A DNA stretch of 64,000 nt from Mycobacterium sp. SM1 (lineage in GTDB: Bacteria > Actinomycetota > Actinomycetes > Mycobacteriales > Mycobacteriaceae). The stretch covers positions 186,001 through 250,000 of the forward strand of contig NZ_JAFLNH010000004.1 in the NCBI RefSeq assembly GCF_018361265.1. The letters run 5' to 3'. The stretch's first letter is position 1; every line of letters starts with the position of its first letter. Positions 1-8,932 of this stretch are shown one piece after another. The notes beneath the pieces were generated by a model, which was given only the letters and a program-made list of their open reading frames with translations, did not search any database and was not told where the DNA came from. The position numbers and the translations under genes were made by a program.

Positions 1-611
1 GTTGCGGTGGTCAGCACCTCGTCGTCGTCGGTGCACAGTGACACCAGGCCGATCCTTTCGGCTTCCTCCCCGGAGAGCGGCTGACAGGTCAGTAGGTAGT
101 ACTTGGCCTTGGCCATGCCGACCAGCAGTGGCCAGCAGATCGCGGCGTGGTCGCCGGCGGCCACCCCCAGTTTGGTATGGCCATCGATGATTTTCGCGGT
201 CCGGCCGGCGACCGAGATATCGGCGAGCAGCGCTACCACCAGACCCGCGCCGACGGCCGGGCCCCGGATCGCCGAAATCACCGGCTTGTCGAAGTTGACC
301 ATGTTGAGCACCAGGTCGCGCGCTTCCCGCAGAATACGGACGCGGTCGGCAAAGCCCCCCATGGTCTCTTCGATCAGGTCGAAGCTCCCCCCGGCGGAAA
401 ATGCTTTGCCCTCCCCACGGACGAGGACGACGCGCGCACCAGGATCGCGATCGATGACAGGCCAGATGTCGGCGAGGTCGCGGTGCATTTGCGGCCCGAC
501 CGAATTCAGACCGGGTGCATCGAGGATCAGGTGCAGCACACCCTCGGCGCCCAGTTCGACGCGAAGGCTGGGAAACTCCTCGTAGCTGACGGGGGGCTGA
601 CTGACTGGCAT
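1..611 (-). CDS. echA15: EchA15-like enoyl-CoA hydratase/isomerase family protein (3' end outside window)
   Basis: About 203 N-terminal residues are visible, starting at ATG 611-609 with MPVSQPPVSYEEFPSLRVEL; the C-terminus lies beyond base 1. Crotonase-fold features include the GEGKAFSAGGSFDL segment (oxyanion region) and the RGPAVGAGLVVALLADISVA segment with its Gly-rich second oxyanion element. The family hydrates or isomerises acyl-CoA thioesters; the substrate cannot be read from sequence. The divergent hemE downstream reproduces the Rv2679/Rv2678c arrangement of M. tuberculosis, which is the main reason for the symbol. Translation starts about 125 bp from hemE, so both promoters probably lie between. 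Confidence 0.85.
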   Translation of the reverse strand, partial: MPVSQPPVSYEEFPSLRVELGAEGVLHLILDAPGLNSVGPQMHRDLADIWPVIDRDPGARVVLVRGEGKAFSAGGSFDLIEETMGGFADRVRILREARDLVLNMVNFDKPVISAIRGPAVGAGLVVALLADISVAGRTAKIIDGHTKLGVAAGDHAAICWPLLVGMAKAKYYLLTCQPLSGEEAERIGLVSLCTDDDEVLTTA

Positions 612-736
612 CTCGGCTCCTGAGGGTCGATGGGCTCATCCGGCGCTGGCCACTAACCGGCCGCGGACCGTGATGCTACGCGCCCCGGGGCAATCGGTGC
701 GGGTGTCAGGGGGCCGCCGTGGCAGCATTGAGCACA

Positions 737-1810
737 ATGAGAACCCGTCGCGACCTTCCCGCGTCGCCCTACCTGGCCGCGGCCGGCGGTCGCAAACCCC
801 ATTGGGTGCCGGTGTGGTTCATGCGCCAGGCCGGCCGCTCGCTGCCCGAATATCGGGCTTTGCGCGATAGGCACAGCATGCTGGCGGCATGCTTCGACCC
901 GGAACTGATCTGCGACATCACCATGCAACCGGTCCGTCGCCACGGTGTCGATGCGGCGATCCTGTTCTCCGACATCGTGGTGCCGCTGCGCGCCAGCGGT
1001 ATCGACCTGGACATCGTCCCCGATGTCGGCCCGGTCATCGCGTCCCCGCTGCGCACCCGTGCCGATATCGCTTCGTTGCGACCCTTTGAGCCGCAAGCGG
1101 TTCAGCCGGTGGCGGAGGCGGTTTCGCTGCTGGTAGCCGCCCTGGGCGATGTTCCGCTGATCGGTTTCGCCGGGGCCCCTTTCACGTTGGCGTCCTATCT
1201 GGTCGAAGGCGGGCCCAGCCGCCACCACGCCCGTACCAAAGCCCTGATGCTGGCCGACCCCCCGAGCTGGAACACGCTGATGGCGAAGCTGGCCGATGTG
1301 ACCATCGCGTTCTTGCGTGTCCAGCTCGATGCCGGGGCAGACGCGTTCCAGGTGTTCGACTCGTGGGCGGGCACGCTGTCGCCAGACCACTACCGTCGAT
1401 ACGTGTTGCCGCACAGCGCCCGGGTGTTTGCCGCGTTGGCTGGATACGGTGTGCCGATGACGCATTTCGGTATCGGGACAGCCGAGCTGCTGGGCCCGAT
1501 GTCGGCGGCCCTGAAATCGGGGGAGCAGCCCGGGCGGGCGAGGGTGCTGGGGGTCGACTGGCGAACCCCGCTGACCGATGCCGCTGCCCGTGTCGAGTCG
1601 GGCACTGCGTTGCAAGGCAACCTCGACCCGGCGGTGTTGCTGGCGGGCTGGCCCGTGGTAGAGAGCGCGGCGCGCGCCGTGGTCGACGACGGGCGCCGGG
1701 CGGTCGATGCGGGTGCATCCGGTCACATCTTCAACCTCGGCCACGGAGTGCTGCCGGAGACCGATCCAGGAATTCTGACCGACCTGGTGTCGCTGGTGCA
1801 CTCCCTATGA
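737..1810 (+). CDS. hemE: Uroporphyrinogen decarboxylase HemE
   Basis: Cytosolic enzyme that decarboxylates the four acetate side chains of uroporphyrinogen III to give coproporphyrinogen III. The 357-residue product has the family's N-terminal signature PVWFMRQAGRSLPEYR, the FAGAPFTLASYLVEGG segment and the C-terminal GHIFNLGHGVLPETDP signature; family length is about 350. I chose ATG 737 (MRTRRDLP) to match mycobacterial homologues; an in-frame ATG at 719 would add six residues. The stop overlaps the hemG start (ATGA at 1807-1810), indicating translational coupling in a hemE-hemG-hemQ group. Confidence 0.96.
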   Translation: MRTRRDLPASPYLAAAGGRKPHWVPVWFMRQAGRSLPEYRALRDRHSMLAACFDPELICDITMQPVRRHGVDAAILFSDIVVPLRASGIDLDIVPDVGPVIASPLRTRADIASLRPFEPQAVQPVAEAVSLLVAALGDVPLIGFAGAPFTLASYLVEGGPSRHHARTKALMLADPPSWNTLMAKLADVTIAFLRVQLDAGADAFQVFDSWAGTLSPDHYRRYVLPHSARVFAALAGYGVPMTHFGIGTAELLGPMSAALKSGEQPGRARVLGVDWRTPLTDAAARVESGTALQGNLDPAVLLAGWPVVESAARAVVDDGRRAVDAGASGHIFNLGHGVLPETDPGILTDLVSLVHSL

Positions 1811-3174
1811 CCCACTCGTATGGCATTGTCGGCGGAGGTATCTCGGGGTTGACGGCCGCCTACCGGCTGCGGGTGAGCGCTGGCGAGGACGCGACGATCA
1901 CGCTGTTCGACCCCGCCGACCGCCTTGGCGGGGTGCTGCGCACCGAGCTTGTCGGTGGGCAGCCGATGGATGTGGGCGCCGAAGCGTTCGTGGTGCGCCG
2001 GCCCGAAGTGCCGGCGCTGCTGGCCGAGCTGGGGCTGTCGGACCGGCAACTGGCCGCCACCGGCGCCCGGCCGCTGATCTACAGCCGAGACGGGCTGCAT
2101 CCGCTGCCGTCGGCGACGGTGATGGGGATACCGTCGTCCGCGACGTCGATGGCCGGGCTGGTCGACGCCGCGACGATCGCACGCATCGCCGCCGAACCGG
2201 CTCGTGCGCTGCGTTGGCGGACCGGCAGCGATCCCGCCGTGGCCGCCTTGGTGGCCGAGCGGTTCGGCGAGCAGGTGGTGGCCCGGTCGGTTGATCCGCT
2301 GTTAGGCGGAGTGTATGCCGGCTCGGCCGCCAGCATCGGCCTGCGCTCGGTGGCCCCGTTTCTGGCGGCCGCCCTGGACGCCGGCGCGCCCAGCCTGACC
2401 GACGCGGTCCGCCGGGCACTGCCGCCCGGCGGTGGCGGGCTGGTGTTCGGCGCGCTGGACGGCGGCTACACGGTGCTGGTCAACGAGTTGGTCCGCCGCA
2501 GCCGCGCGCGCTGGGTGCACGCGGGCGTGGAGCGGATCGACCGCGCCGGGACCGGCTGGACCCTGCAGGACGACACCGGTGCCCACTGGCGCGCCGACGC
2601 CGTCGTCCTGGCCGTCCCGGCACCACGGCTGGCACCTTTGGTTGAGGCCGTCGCCCCGCGCGCCGCCGCGGCGGCGCGCCGGATTGCCAGCGCGTCATCG
2701 GCGGTGGTGGCGCTCGCGCTGCCCGGCGATACCCCGTTGCCCGAACACTCGGGTGTGCTGGTGGCCAGCGACGAGCCGTTGCACACCAAGGCGATCACGC
2801 TGTCGTCGCGCAAATGGGGTCGCCGCGGCGATGTGGAGCTGGTGCGGCTGTCGTTCGGGCGGTTCGGCGACGAGGTCGCTCTCAGCGTCTCCGATGACGA
2901 GCTGCTGGGCTGGGCGATAGCCGACCTGGCCACCGTGTTCGGCGTGCCCGTCGATCCGCTCGATGCCCGCGTGCGGCGCTGGATCGACGCGCTGCCCCAA
3001 TATGGCCCCGGCCACGCCGACGTGGTCGCCGCGGTGCGCGCCGGCCTGCCGCCGACGCTGGCTGTTGCGGGCAGCTATCTCGACGGAATCGGTGTGCCGG
3101 CCTGCATCGCGGCCGCCGGGCACGCGGCCGCCAGCGTGGTCGGGGCGCTCGGGGCCGCAGAGACGGTTCCATAA
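1807..3174 (+). CDS. hemG: Protoporphyrinogen/coproporphyrinogen oxidase HemG (HemY type)
   Basis: FAD enzyme of 455 residues that oxidises coproporphyrinogen III (or protoporphyrinogen IX) in the actinobacterial coproporphyrin-dependent haem route. The N-terminus has the dinucleotide-binding motif GIVGGGISGLTAAYRL, followed by FDPADRLGG and a C-terminal region typical of HemY with the GSYLDGIGVPACIAAAGHAA FAD-contact segment. It starts inside the last codons of hemE (ATGA overlap) and precedes hemQ by 46 bp. An open frame extends further upstream in the same phase, but that is antisense-free GC-rich readthrough of hemE. Confidence 0.96.
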   Translation: MTHSYGIVGGGISGLTAAYRLRVSAGEDATITLFDPADRLGGVLRTELVGGQPMDVGAEAFVVRRPEVPALLAELGLSDRQLAATGARPLIYSRDGLHPLPSATVMGIPSSATSMAGLVDAATIARIAAEPARALRWRTGSDPAVAALVAERFGEQVVARSVDPLLGGVYAGSAASIGLRSVAPFLAAALDAGAPSLTDAVRRALPPGGGGLVFGALDGGYTVLVNELVRRSRARWVHAGVERIDRAGTGWTLQDDTGAHWRADAVVLAVPAPRLAPLVEAVAPRAAAAARRIASASSAVVALALPGDTPLPEHSGVLVASDEPLHTKAITLSSRKWGRRGDVELVRLSFGRFGDEVALSVSDDELLGWAIADLATVFGVPVDPLDARVRRWIDALPQYGPGHADVVAAVRAGLPPTLAVAGSYLDGIGVPACIAAAGHAAASVVGALGAAETVP

Positions 3175-3220
3175 ACGGCTCCAGAGGCAGCCCCAAAGAC
3201 AGAGGTGGCACGATAGAGCC

Positions 3221-3916
3221 ATGGCCCGCTTGGATTACGATGCCCTCAACGCCACGCTGCGCTATGTGATGTTTTCGGTTTTTTCCGTGCGCCCCGGCGT
3301 GCTGGGGGACGACCGGGCCTCGATCATCGACGAAACCGCCACATTCCTCAAGCAGCAGGAGGAACGCGGCGTGGTGGTGCGCGGGCTCTATGATGTCGCG
3401 GGTTTGCGCGCGGATGCCGACTTCATGGTCTGGACGCATGCCGAGCCGGTAGAAGCGCTGCAAGCGACCTACCAGGATTTCCGGCGCACCACCACACTGG
3501 GACGGGCCTGCACGCCGGTGTGGAGCAGTGTGGCGTTGCACCGGCCGGCGGAGTTCAACAAAAGCCACATCCCGGCGTTTCTTGCCGGGGAGGAACCGGG
3601 TGCCTACATCTGCGTGTATCCGTTCGTGCGCTCCTACGAGTGGTACCTGCTGCCCGAGGAGGAGCGGCGCCGCATGCTCGCCGAACACGGCATGGCCGCG
3701 CGCGCGTACAAGGACGTGCGGGCCAACACCGTCCCGGCGTTCGCGCTGGGCGACTACGAGTGGATCCTGGCGTTCGAGGCCCCCGACTTGTACCGCATCG
3801 TCGACCTGATGCGCGACCTGCGCGCGACCGACGCGCGGCGGCATACCCGCGCGGAGACTCCGTTTTTCACCGGACCGCGGGTATCGGTGGAGCGGCTGGT
3901 GGCGGCACTGCCGTAA
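3221..3916 (+). CDS. hemQ: Coproheme decarboxylase HemQ (chlorite dismutase-like)
   Basis: 231 residues, the same length as M. tuberculosis Rv2676c. It belongs to the chlorite dismutase-like family, whose actinobacterial members decarboxylate coproheme to haem b as the last step of the pathway. Visible features are MARLDYDALNATLRYVMFSV at the N-terminus, the conserved YPFVRSYEWYLLPEEERRRM segment containing the tyrosine region used in decarboxylation, and the following GMAARAYKDVRANT helix. Start at ATG 3221 is supported by the homologous N-terminus. It completes the hemE-hemG-hemQ cluster. Confidence 0.94.
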   Translation: MARLDYDALNATLRYVMFSVFSVRPGVLGDDRASIIDETATFLKQQEERGVVVRGLYDVAGLRADADFMVWTHAEPVEALQATYQDFRRTTTLGRACTPVWSSVALHRPAEFNKSHIPAFLAGEEPGAYICVYPFVRSYEWYLLPEEERRRMLAEHGMAARAYKDVRANTVPAFALGDYEWILAFEAPDLYRIVDLMRDLRATDARRHTRAETPFFTGPRVSVERLVAALP

Positions 3917-4019
3917 TGCCCGGCGCGCTCCGCGCCTCGCCGCGACAGTGCGACCGGCGACGGTGCCTCTCGTGAAACGCGTCGATAACCGCACTCTCGC
4001 GGAATAACGAAATAACGCG

Positions 4020-4439
4020 TCAGGAGGGCACAAACCGCAGGCTGATCGAGTTGATGCAGTAACGCAAGTCCGTCGGCGTCGGATAGCCTTCGCCGGCGAA
4101 CACGTGGCCCAGATGGCTGTGGCAATTCGCGCACAGCACTTCGGTGCGCGTCATACCCATCGAGTGGTCGGGCCGCAGGATCACCGCATCCGAGCTCGAC
4201 GGGTCGAAGAATGACGGCCAGCCGCAATGCGATTCGAACTTCTCGGTGCTGCGGAACAATTCGGCGCCACAGGCCCGGCACTGATAGACCCCCTCGGTCG
4301 TGGTGGCGGTGTACTCGCCGGTGAAGGGCCTTTCGGTGCCGGCGCGGCGCAGCACGGCGAACTCCTCGGGGGTGAGTTTCTGACGCCATTCGTCGTCGGT
4401 GAGTTGTACCCGCGGGGGCGGTAGCGCCTCGGCACTCAT
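4020..4439 (-). CDS. msrB: Peptide-methionine (R)-S-oxide reductase MsrB
   Basis: 139-residue cytosolic enzyme that reduces methionine-R-sulfoxide in proteins. Two CxxC pairs that bind zinc are visible (CRACG and CANCH), with the intervening signature CGWPSFFDP and the C-terminal active site RYCINSISLRF carrying the catalytic Cys. Its ATG lies four bases inside the end of aftC (4436-4439), so the two genes are probably cotranscribed. This order (aftC then msrB) matches Rv2673-Rv2674. Confidence 0.96.
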   Translation of the reverse strand: MSAEALPPPRVQLTDDEWRQKLTPEEFAVLRRAGTERPFTGEYTATTTEGVYQCRACGAELFRSTEKFESHCGWPSFFDPSSSDAVILRPDHSMGMTRTEVLCANCHSHLGHVFAGEGYPTPTDLRYCINSISLRFVPS

Positions 4440-5743
4440 GTCCCCACGCTAGCGGTTGTCTTGCCGGGCAGCAGCCACGCCGGATCAATGCCACTGTCTA
4501 GCCGGTGATCGGCTCTGGCATCCAAGTAGCGAAAGCAGAGCACGCAGAACACCACGATCAGCAGCAGCGACCAGCCGTAGGTGATTTTGAGGTATTCCAG
4601 CGCCCGGCCATACCTCATCCAGTTGAAGAGCAGCCAGCGGTCCAGCGTCAGGAACCCGTAGATTCCCAGCCAGGCCGGCCAGTTACGGATCACCGAGTTG
4701 GGTAGCACCACGGTCATCAGGAACGGGAACAGCATCATCGAGTAGTAGCCCTGCGCCAACGGCAGCGCCAGCCATGACCACAGCAGCAGCACGCCCGAGG
4801 AGGTGGTCAACCAGAACAGCGGGTCGCGGGTGCGGTAGTAGCGATACAGCAGCCACAGGCAGCCGATAGCGATCATGGTGAACAGGATCCGCAGGAACAC
4901 GATCAGCCAGGTGGGCAGGCCGAAGTACACACCGTTGCCCCCGATCGAGCTGTTGAAGTAGTCACGGGTGCTGCGGATGTAGGGCAGGGTGCGGGTGAAG
5001 AAGTCCTGGGGGTCACTGACCAGTGGCCATGCGGCCACGTTGAACACCACCGGCACCACGACCGCGGCCGCCACCGCCCGCCACTGGCGGTTGAGCAGCG
5101 GCAGCAGTAGCAACGGCAGCAGCAGGGGCTTGACCACCAGCGTCAGCCCGATCGCGATGCCGGCCCACCACTGACGGTCGACCCGATTTGCCGCGGAGCC
5201 GTCGAGCAGCCAGCGCAAAAACAGCACCTCCAGCAGCAAGACGCAGCCGTTGATGTTGGTGAACACCAGCGTGTTGGTCACCGTTTCGGTGCAGAACATG
5301 GCCAGCAGCAGTGCGGGAGCCGCCACCGAGGTCAGCGTGAAATTAAAGAGCCGCAGCAACAAATACCAGGCGATCAGGATGGCCACGGTGTTGATCAAGA
5401 TGAACAGGTACCGCGACGGCGTAAAGGGCAGGAAGCCAAACGGCGCCATCAGCAGGGTGCCGCCGGGCGGATACAGGTAGTGCGGGTCGACATAGTCGAA
5501 ATGCTCGTTGTAGATGTCCCAGCCGTGCCGGAAGTTCAGCGCCGCCCGGTAGACCGGCTTGAAGTCGTCGGTGATGTTGCCGTTGGTGGTCAGCACGATG
5601 CTGCGGTGCAGCACCGACATGATGGCCAGGGGCCACAGCGCCGACCGTAGTACCGTGGCGGCGCTCGGTGCGTGAGTGCGGGGACGAAACGCGGCCAGCG
5701 TGGAATCGCGCACGCCGGTGCGGATTAGCTCAGCTGTCGCCAC
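4436..5743 (-). CDS. aftC: Arabinofuranosyltransferase AftC
   Basis: 435-residue integral membrane glycosyltransferase (GT-C fold) that introduces the alpha-1,3 branch in arabinogalactan and lipoarabinomannan from decaprenyl-phospho-arabinose. About ten hydrophobic segments are spread over the chain (for example LFWLTTSSGVLLLWSWLALP), and an acidic loop NGNITDDFKPVY sits before the second membrane segment, where GT-C enzymes place their metal/donor carboxylates. Length and neighbours match Rv2673. Stop overlaps the msrB start by four bases. Confidence 0.9.
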   Translation of the reverse strand: MATAELIRTGVRDSTLAAFRPRTHAPSAATVLRSALWPLAIMSVLHRSIVLTTNGNITDDFKPVYRAALNFRHGWDIYNEHFDYVDPHYLYPPGGTLLMAPFGFLPFTPSRYLFILINTVAILIAWYLLLRLFNFTLTSVAAPALLLAMFCTETVTNTLVFTNINGCVLLLEVLFLRWLLDGSAANRVDRQWWAGIAIGLTLVVKPLLLPLLLLPLLNRQWRAVAAAVVVPVVFNVAAWPLVSDPQDFFTRTLPYIRSTRDYFNSSIGGNGVYFGLPTWLIVFLRILFTMIAIGCLWLLYRYYRTRDPLFWLTTSSGVLLLWSWLALPLAQGYYSMMLFPFLMTVVLPNSVIRNWPAWLGIYGFLTLDRWLLFNWMRYGRALEYLKITYGWSLLLIVVFCVLCFRYLDARADHRLDSGIDPAWLLPGKTTASVGT

Positions 5744-5813
5744 CAGCGCACACTACACCGGAGCACCTGGCCTCCAACAACCCCCAACCCGACGTATCAC
5801 CGAAACCGAACTA

Positions 5814-7373
5814 TCAGGCGGGGCAGTAGGTGTCGGTTCGGGGCAGCGTGCCGCTGTCCAGGTAGCCGATCAGTGGTGGCACCGCGCAGGAGGAATAGAT
5901 GCTGGCGCCGTGGCCGATGCCCTGCCACATCACCCGCTTGCTGGCCGTGCCCGCGTTGATGATGGTGGCGGCCGTCGCGGCGACCCCTTGTGAGCCGACG
6001 ATCGGGTCGTTGTGCACGCCCAGCAACAACACATCGATCTTGAGTTTCCTCGGTGGTTGCGGCGCAGATGCGCTCGGCCAGTGTATGCAGTCGGCCAAAG
6101 CGAGGGCGCCGACGGCGCCGAACTGCGGATACAGCTTGCCCCAGGCGACCACCAGTTGGCGAATCCGGTCCGGGGTGGGGCGGTTGAGGGAGTCGCTGCA
6201 CGTGTTGACGAACTGACCGTCCGTGCCCCGCAGCGATTCGGCCCGATTGATCAGGTTGGTCAGCAGATTGGTGTCACCGGAGCGGGCGGCGGCCAGCGCG
6301 CGGGCCAAATCCAGGGTGGCGCTGACGCGGTCGCCGACGGGGAAGCCCAGGGCGGTGGTGATCGCGCCGGCTACCGAGGCCACCGACGCACCCGCGGGGC
6401 CGTGCCCGGCTCGGGCGGCGGCCAGCAGCGAGTCGACGGCGCCCTTGGGGTCGGGACCCAGCGGACAGTCGAGCGCCGCACATTGCGCAGCGAACTCGGC
6501 GAGTGCCGCCTGCTCGCCTTGAACCTGTTGCTCGGCGGCGTTTTCGGCGCCCACGTCCAACGCGACGGGCGAGTCGAGGATCAGCCTGGCGACACGGTCG
6601 GGATGCAAACCGGCGTACGTCAGTGCGACTTGGGCGCCGTTGCCGATGCCGGCCAGCGCGAGCGCCGGCACATCCCAGATACTGCGCAGGCGCTCGACAT
6701 CCGTGGCGGCGTGCTGGTTGTCGTAGGCGGAATCGCCGGGCGCAATGGTGTCGGTGCAGCTGGTGGTGGCTTTCTCGGTGACGTCGCTGAGATTGGCGAC
6801 CTGGTCGTCGCCCGGCTCGAATTGGGCCTCATCGCGCATCAGGTCGCGATCGATGGGATCGCGACAGTCCACCGGACTCGACATGCCCATGCCACGCCGG
6901 TCGACGGCCACGATGGGGTGGCTGCGCAACACGTCGGCGCCCGCGTGGGACAGCCAGACCGGCAGCTGCACCGACGACGGCAGGTCCGAGCCGGTGGTGA
7001 ACACCAGCGGGCCGGCCTCGGGCGGGGTCTGATCCGAGCGGGCCCGGACCACGCCGACGCTGAGTGTCCCGGCCGCGCCGTTGGCCGGGTCCAGGTCGGC
7101 GTCGTAGCTGGCGCAGTCCAGGTGGACACCCGGCGCCGCGGGAACCGCGGCGCCCCCGAACACCCGCGCCGTGCAGTCCCGCCACGCCAGGTCGTTCTTC
7201 GGCGCTGCGATCGGCGGCGGACCGCTCGGGGGCGGTGTGGTGGTGACCCGGGCGTGCGGTCGGGCGCCGGCGTTGGTGGCGAAGCGCGGGTCGGCGGCCA
7301 GGCCCGGGACGCAGCCGGCGAGCAGCGCGGTCACCGAGATCATGATCATCGCGGGCGCTACATGCCGACTCAT
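5814..7373 (-). CDS. Exported alpha/beta-hydrolase-fold lipoprotein, Rv2672-like, apparently lacking the serine nucleophile
   Basis: 519 residues from ATG 7373 (MSRHVAPAMIMISVTALLAG), with a signal peptide and lipobox LLAGC, so it should be lipid-anchored outside the membrane. The body resembles the mycobacterial Hip1/tripeptidyl-aminopeptidase-like group: oxyanion region VDRRGMGMSSP, acid LGVHNDPIVG and histidine GIGHGASIYSSC. At the expected nucleophile elbow, however, the sequence reads AGIGNGAQVAL with no GxSxG, and I find no GxSxG elsewhere in the protein. It may be a pseudo-enzyme or binding protein; a nucleophile from another position cannot be excluded. The position between ribD and aftC matches Rv2672. 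Confidence 0.85.
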   Translation of the reverse strand: MSRHVAPAMIMISVTALLAGCVPGLAADPRFATNAGARPHARVTTTPPPSGPPPIAAPKNDLAWRDCTARVFGGAAVPAAPGVHLDCASYDADLDPANGAAGTLSVGVVRARSDQTPPEAGPLVFTTGSDLPSSVQLPVWLSHAGADVLRSHPIVAVDRRGMGMSSPVDCRDPIDRDLMRDEAQFEPGDDQVANLSDVTEKATTSCTDTIAPGDSAYDNQHAATDVERLRSIWDVPALALAGIGNGAQVALTYAGLHPDRVARLILDSPVALDVGAENAAEQQVQGEQAALAEFAAQCAALDCPLGPDPKGAVDSLLAAARAGHGPAGASVASVAGAITTALGFPVGDRVSATLDLARALAAARSGDTNLLTNLINRAESLRGTDGQFVNTCSDSLNRPTPDRIRQLVVAWGKLYPQFGAVGALALADCIHWPSASAPQPPRKLKIDVLLLGVHNDPIVGSQGVAATAATIINAGTASKRVMWQGIGHGASIYSSCAVPPLIGYLDSGTLPRTDTYCPA

Positions 7374-7407
7374 GCCGACCACAGTAGCCATCACGGGGTC
7401 AGGGCCG

Positions 7408-8196
7408 TCAGCGCCCGACCTTGACGTAACGCGTGTACAGATAGCCGGCGTCGTCGGCGAGAACGTGCCGACAGCGCATCCGGGTCAGCACCTGGCCCGG
7501 GTCGGTCGTGATGCGCGGGGCCCGGCCGCCGACGATAACCGGCGCGATCGTCAGACACAGCTCGTCGAGCAGGTCCCGCTCGATGAGCGAGCCGAGCAGC
7601 AGCGGACCGCCTTCGGTTAGCGCCCGGCGCAGGCCGCGCTCTTCCAGCGCGACGCGTACGACGGCTTCGTCGACGGCCGCCGAATCGCCGCCCGAGCAGG
7701 CGATGACGTCGGCGAGACCGGCGAGCCGGCGGCGTGTTTCCGTGGCGGCAGCGGCGCTGGTTAGCACCAGCGGCGCTACCTCGGTGCGGGTGAATACCGG
7801 CAGATCGCGGTCGAGCCGACCAGAGTTGGTGACGATCGCCAGCGGCGGAACCTCGCTTTGGCCCCGGGTCTGGCGGTGCTGGCGCTGGGCAATGCTCAGG
7901 TGAGCCCCGGAGTAATTCTCGACCCGCACGGTGCCCGCCCCGACCAGGATGACGTCGGCCAACTCGCGTAACAGGTGGAACAACCGCCGATCGCCCGGTC
8001 CCCCGAGTCCGCCCGTGGTGCCCTTGACGGTAGCGCCGCCGTCAAGGCTGGAGATCACGTTCGCCCGCAGCCAAACGCCGGGATGTTCGGCCGGGTAGCC
8101 GTACAGCGCCAGCAGCTCGCCGTCGTCGAGCTCGCGGACCGCGCCCAGCAAAGTGAGTGGCATCCCCTCGGCGCGGCCGGCGTCGGGGTCGGGCAT
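7408..8196 (-). CDS. ribD: RibD C-terminal-domain reductase (Rv2671-like)
   Basis: 262 residues from ATG 8196 (GTG 8202 is an alternative). It has only the dihydrofolate-reductase-like reductase domain of RibD, seen in WLRANVISSLDGGATVKGTTG, the NADPH-site LLRELADVILVGAGTVRVE and the C-terminal LTEGGPLLLGSL. No deaminase domain is present, so it may not serve riboflavin synthesis alone; the M. tuberculosis homologue Rv2671 is known to be able to reduce dihydrofolate. Same strand as the lipoprotein gene, 34 bp apart. Confidence 0.9.
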   Translation of the reverse strand: MPDPDAGRAEGMPLTLLGAVRELDDGELLALYGYPAEHPGVWLRANVISSLDGGATVKGTTGGLGGPGDRRLFHLLRELADVILVGAGTVRVENYSGAHLSIAQRQHRQTRGQSEVPPLAIVTNSGRLDRDLPVFTRTEVAPLVLTSAAAATETRRRLAGLADVIACSGGDSAAVDEAVVRVALEERGLRRALTEGGPLLLGSLIERDLLDELCLTIAPVIVGGRAPRITTDPGQVLTRMRCRHVLADDAGYLYTRYVKVGR

Positions 8197-8270
8197 GAGC
8201 ACGATTGGACCACGTCACGGTGGTGCCGGTCCGCACCGCCCCGCAACTGTGGACACCGCCGCGGCGAGGG

Positions 8271-8837
8271 TCATCCGGCAGGGTCGAGGACACGGATCAT
8301 GAGGTAATCGTTTTCGACGTCGCTGCCCAGCCGAAACCTCCTGGTGCCGCAGGCGGTAAAACCGTGCTTGGCGTAGAAGCGTTGCGCGCGCCGGTTTTGC
8401 TGGTTAACGCCCAGCCACACCCAGCGCGCGGCCCACTCGGCCGCACCGGCGAGCACGGCGTCCATCAGTGCCGTCGACACCCCGCGACCGTGATAGTCGG
8501 GCAGCACATACATTTTCGAGAGCTCAACCGCGGGGCGGATGCGAAGCACCCGCGCTATATCGGCATCCATATCGGCATCCATGTCGGCATCGGGGACGAG
8601 GCCGCGAATGAGCATGGCGTAGCCGATGATTCGACGCCGGTGCTGTGCGGTGAAAATCAACCGCCCGGGATCGGCCAGATATCCGGCGAAGCACCCGGCG
8701 GAAAGGTTCGCCGCGATGAACGAGGCGATGTTCTCGGCGCTCACCGACGGCGGGCACGCCAGCGGAAAGGTTTGCGCCGCGACCGCCGCCAACTCTTCGC
8801 TGCCCACGGACTCCGCGGTGGCGGCGCGCACCGTCAC
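8271..8837 (-). CDS. GNAT-family N-acetyltransferase
   Basis: 188 residues from GTG 8837 (VTVRAATAESVGSEE). The acetyl-CoA-binding motif A is visible as VLPDYHGRGVSTALMDAVL, followed by NQQNRRAQRFYAKHGFTACG (motif B). Substrate unknown. An internal acidic stretch PDADMDADMDADIARV comes from a 12-bp repeat at 8558-8593. The start is uncertain because the frame is open upstream into ogt. The position next to ribD corresponds to Rv2669. Confidence 0.85.
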   Translation of the reverse strand: MTVRAATAESVGSEELAAVAAQTFPLACPPSVSAENIASFIAANLSAGCFAGYLADPGRLIFTAQHRRRIIGYAMLIRGLVPDADMDADMDADIARVLRIRPAVELSKMYVLPDYHGRGVSTALMDAVLAGAAEWAARWVWLGVNQQNRRAQRFYAKHGFTACGTRRFRLGSDVENDYLMIRVLDPAG

Positions 8838-8932
8838 GGCTGGTGGTGGATCACCCGGATGATCGGGCCGGCAACGCGTCTTGTCGCGGCTCGTCACCGG
8901 GTGGGTCACAGGTTCCTCTGCGCCCACGGCGG

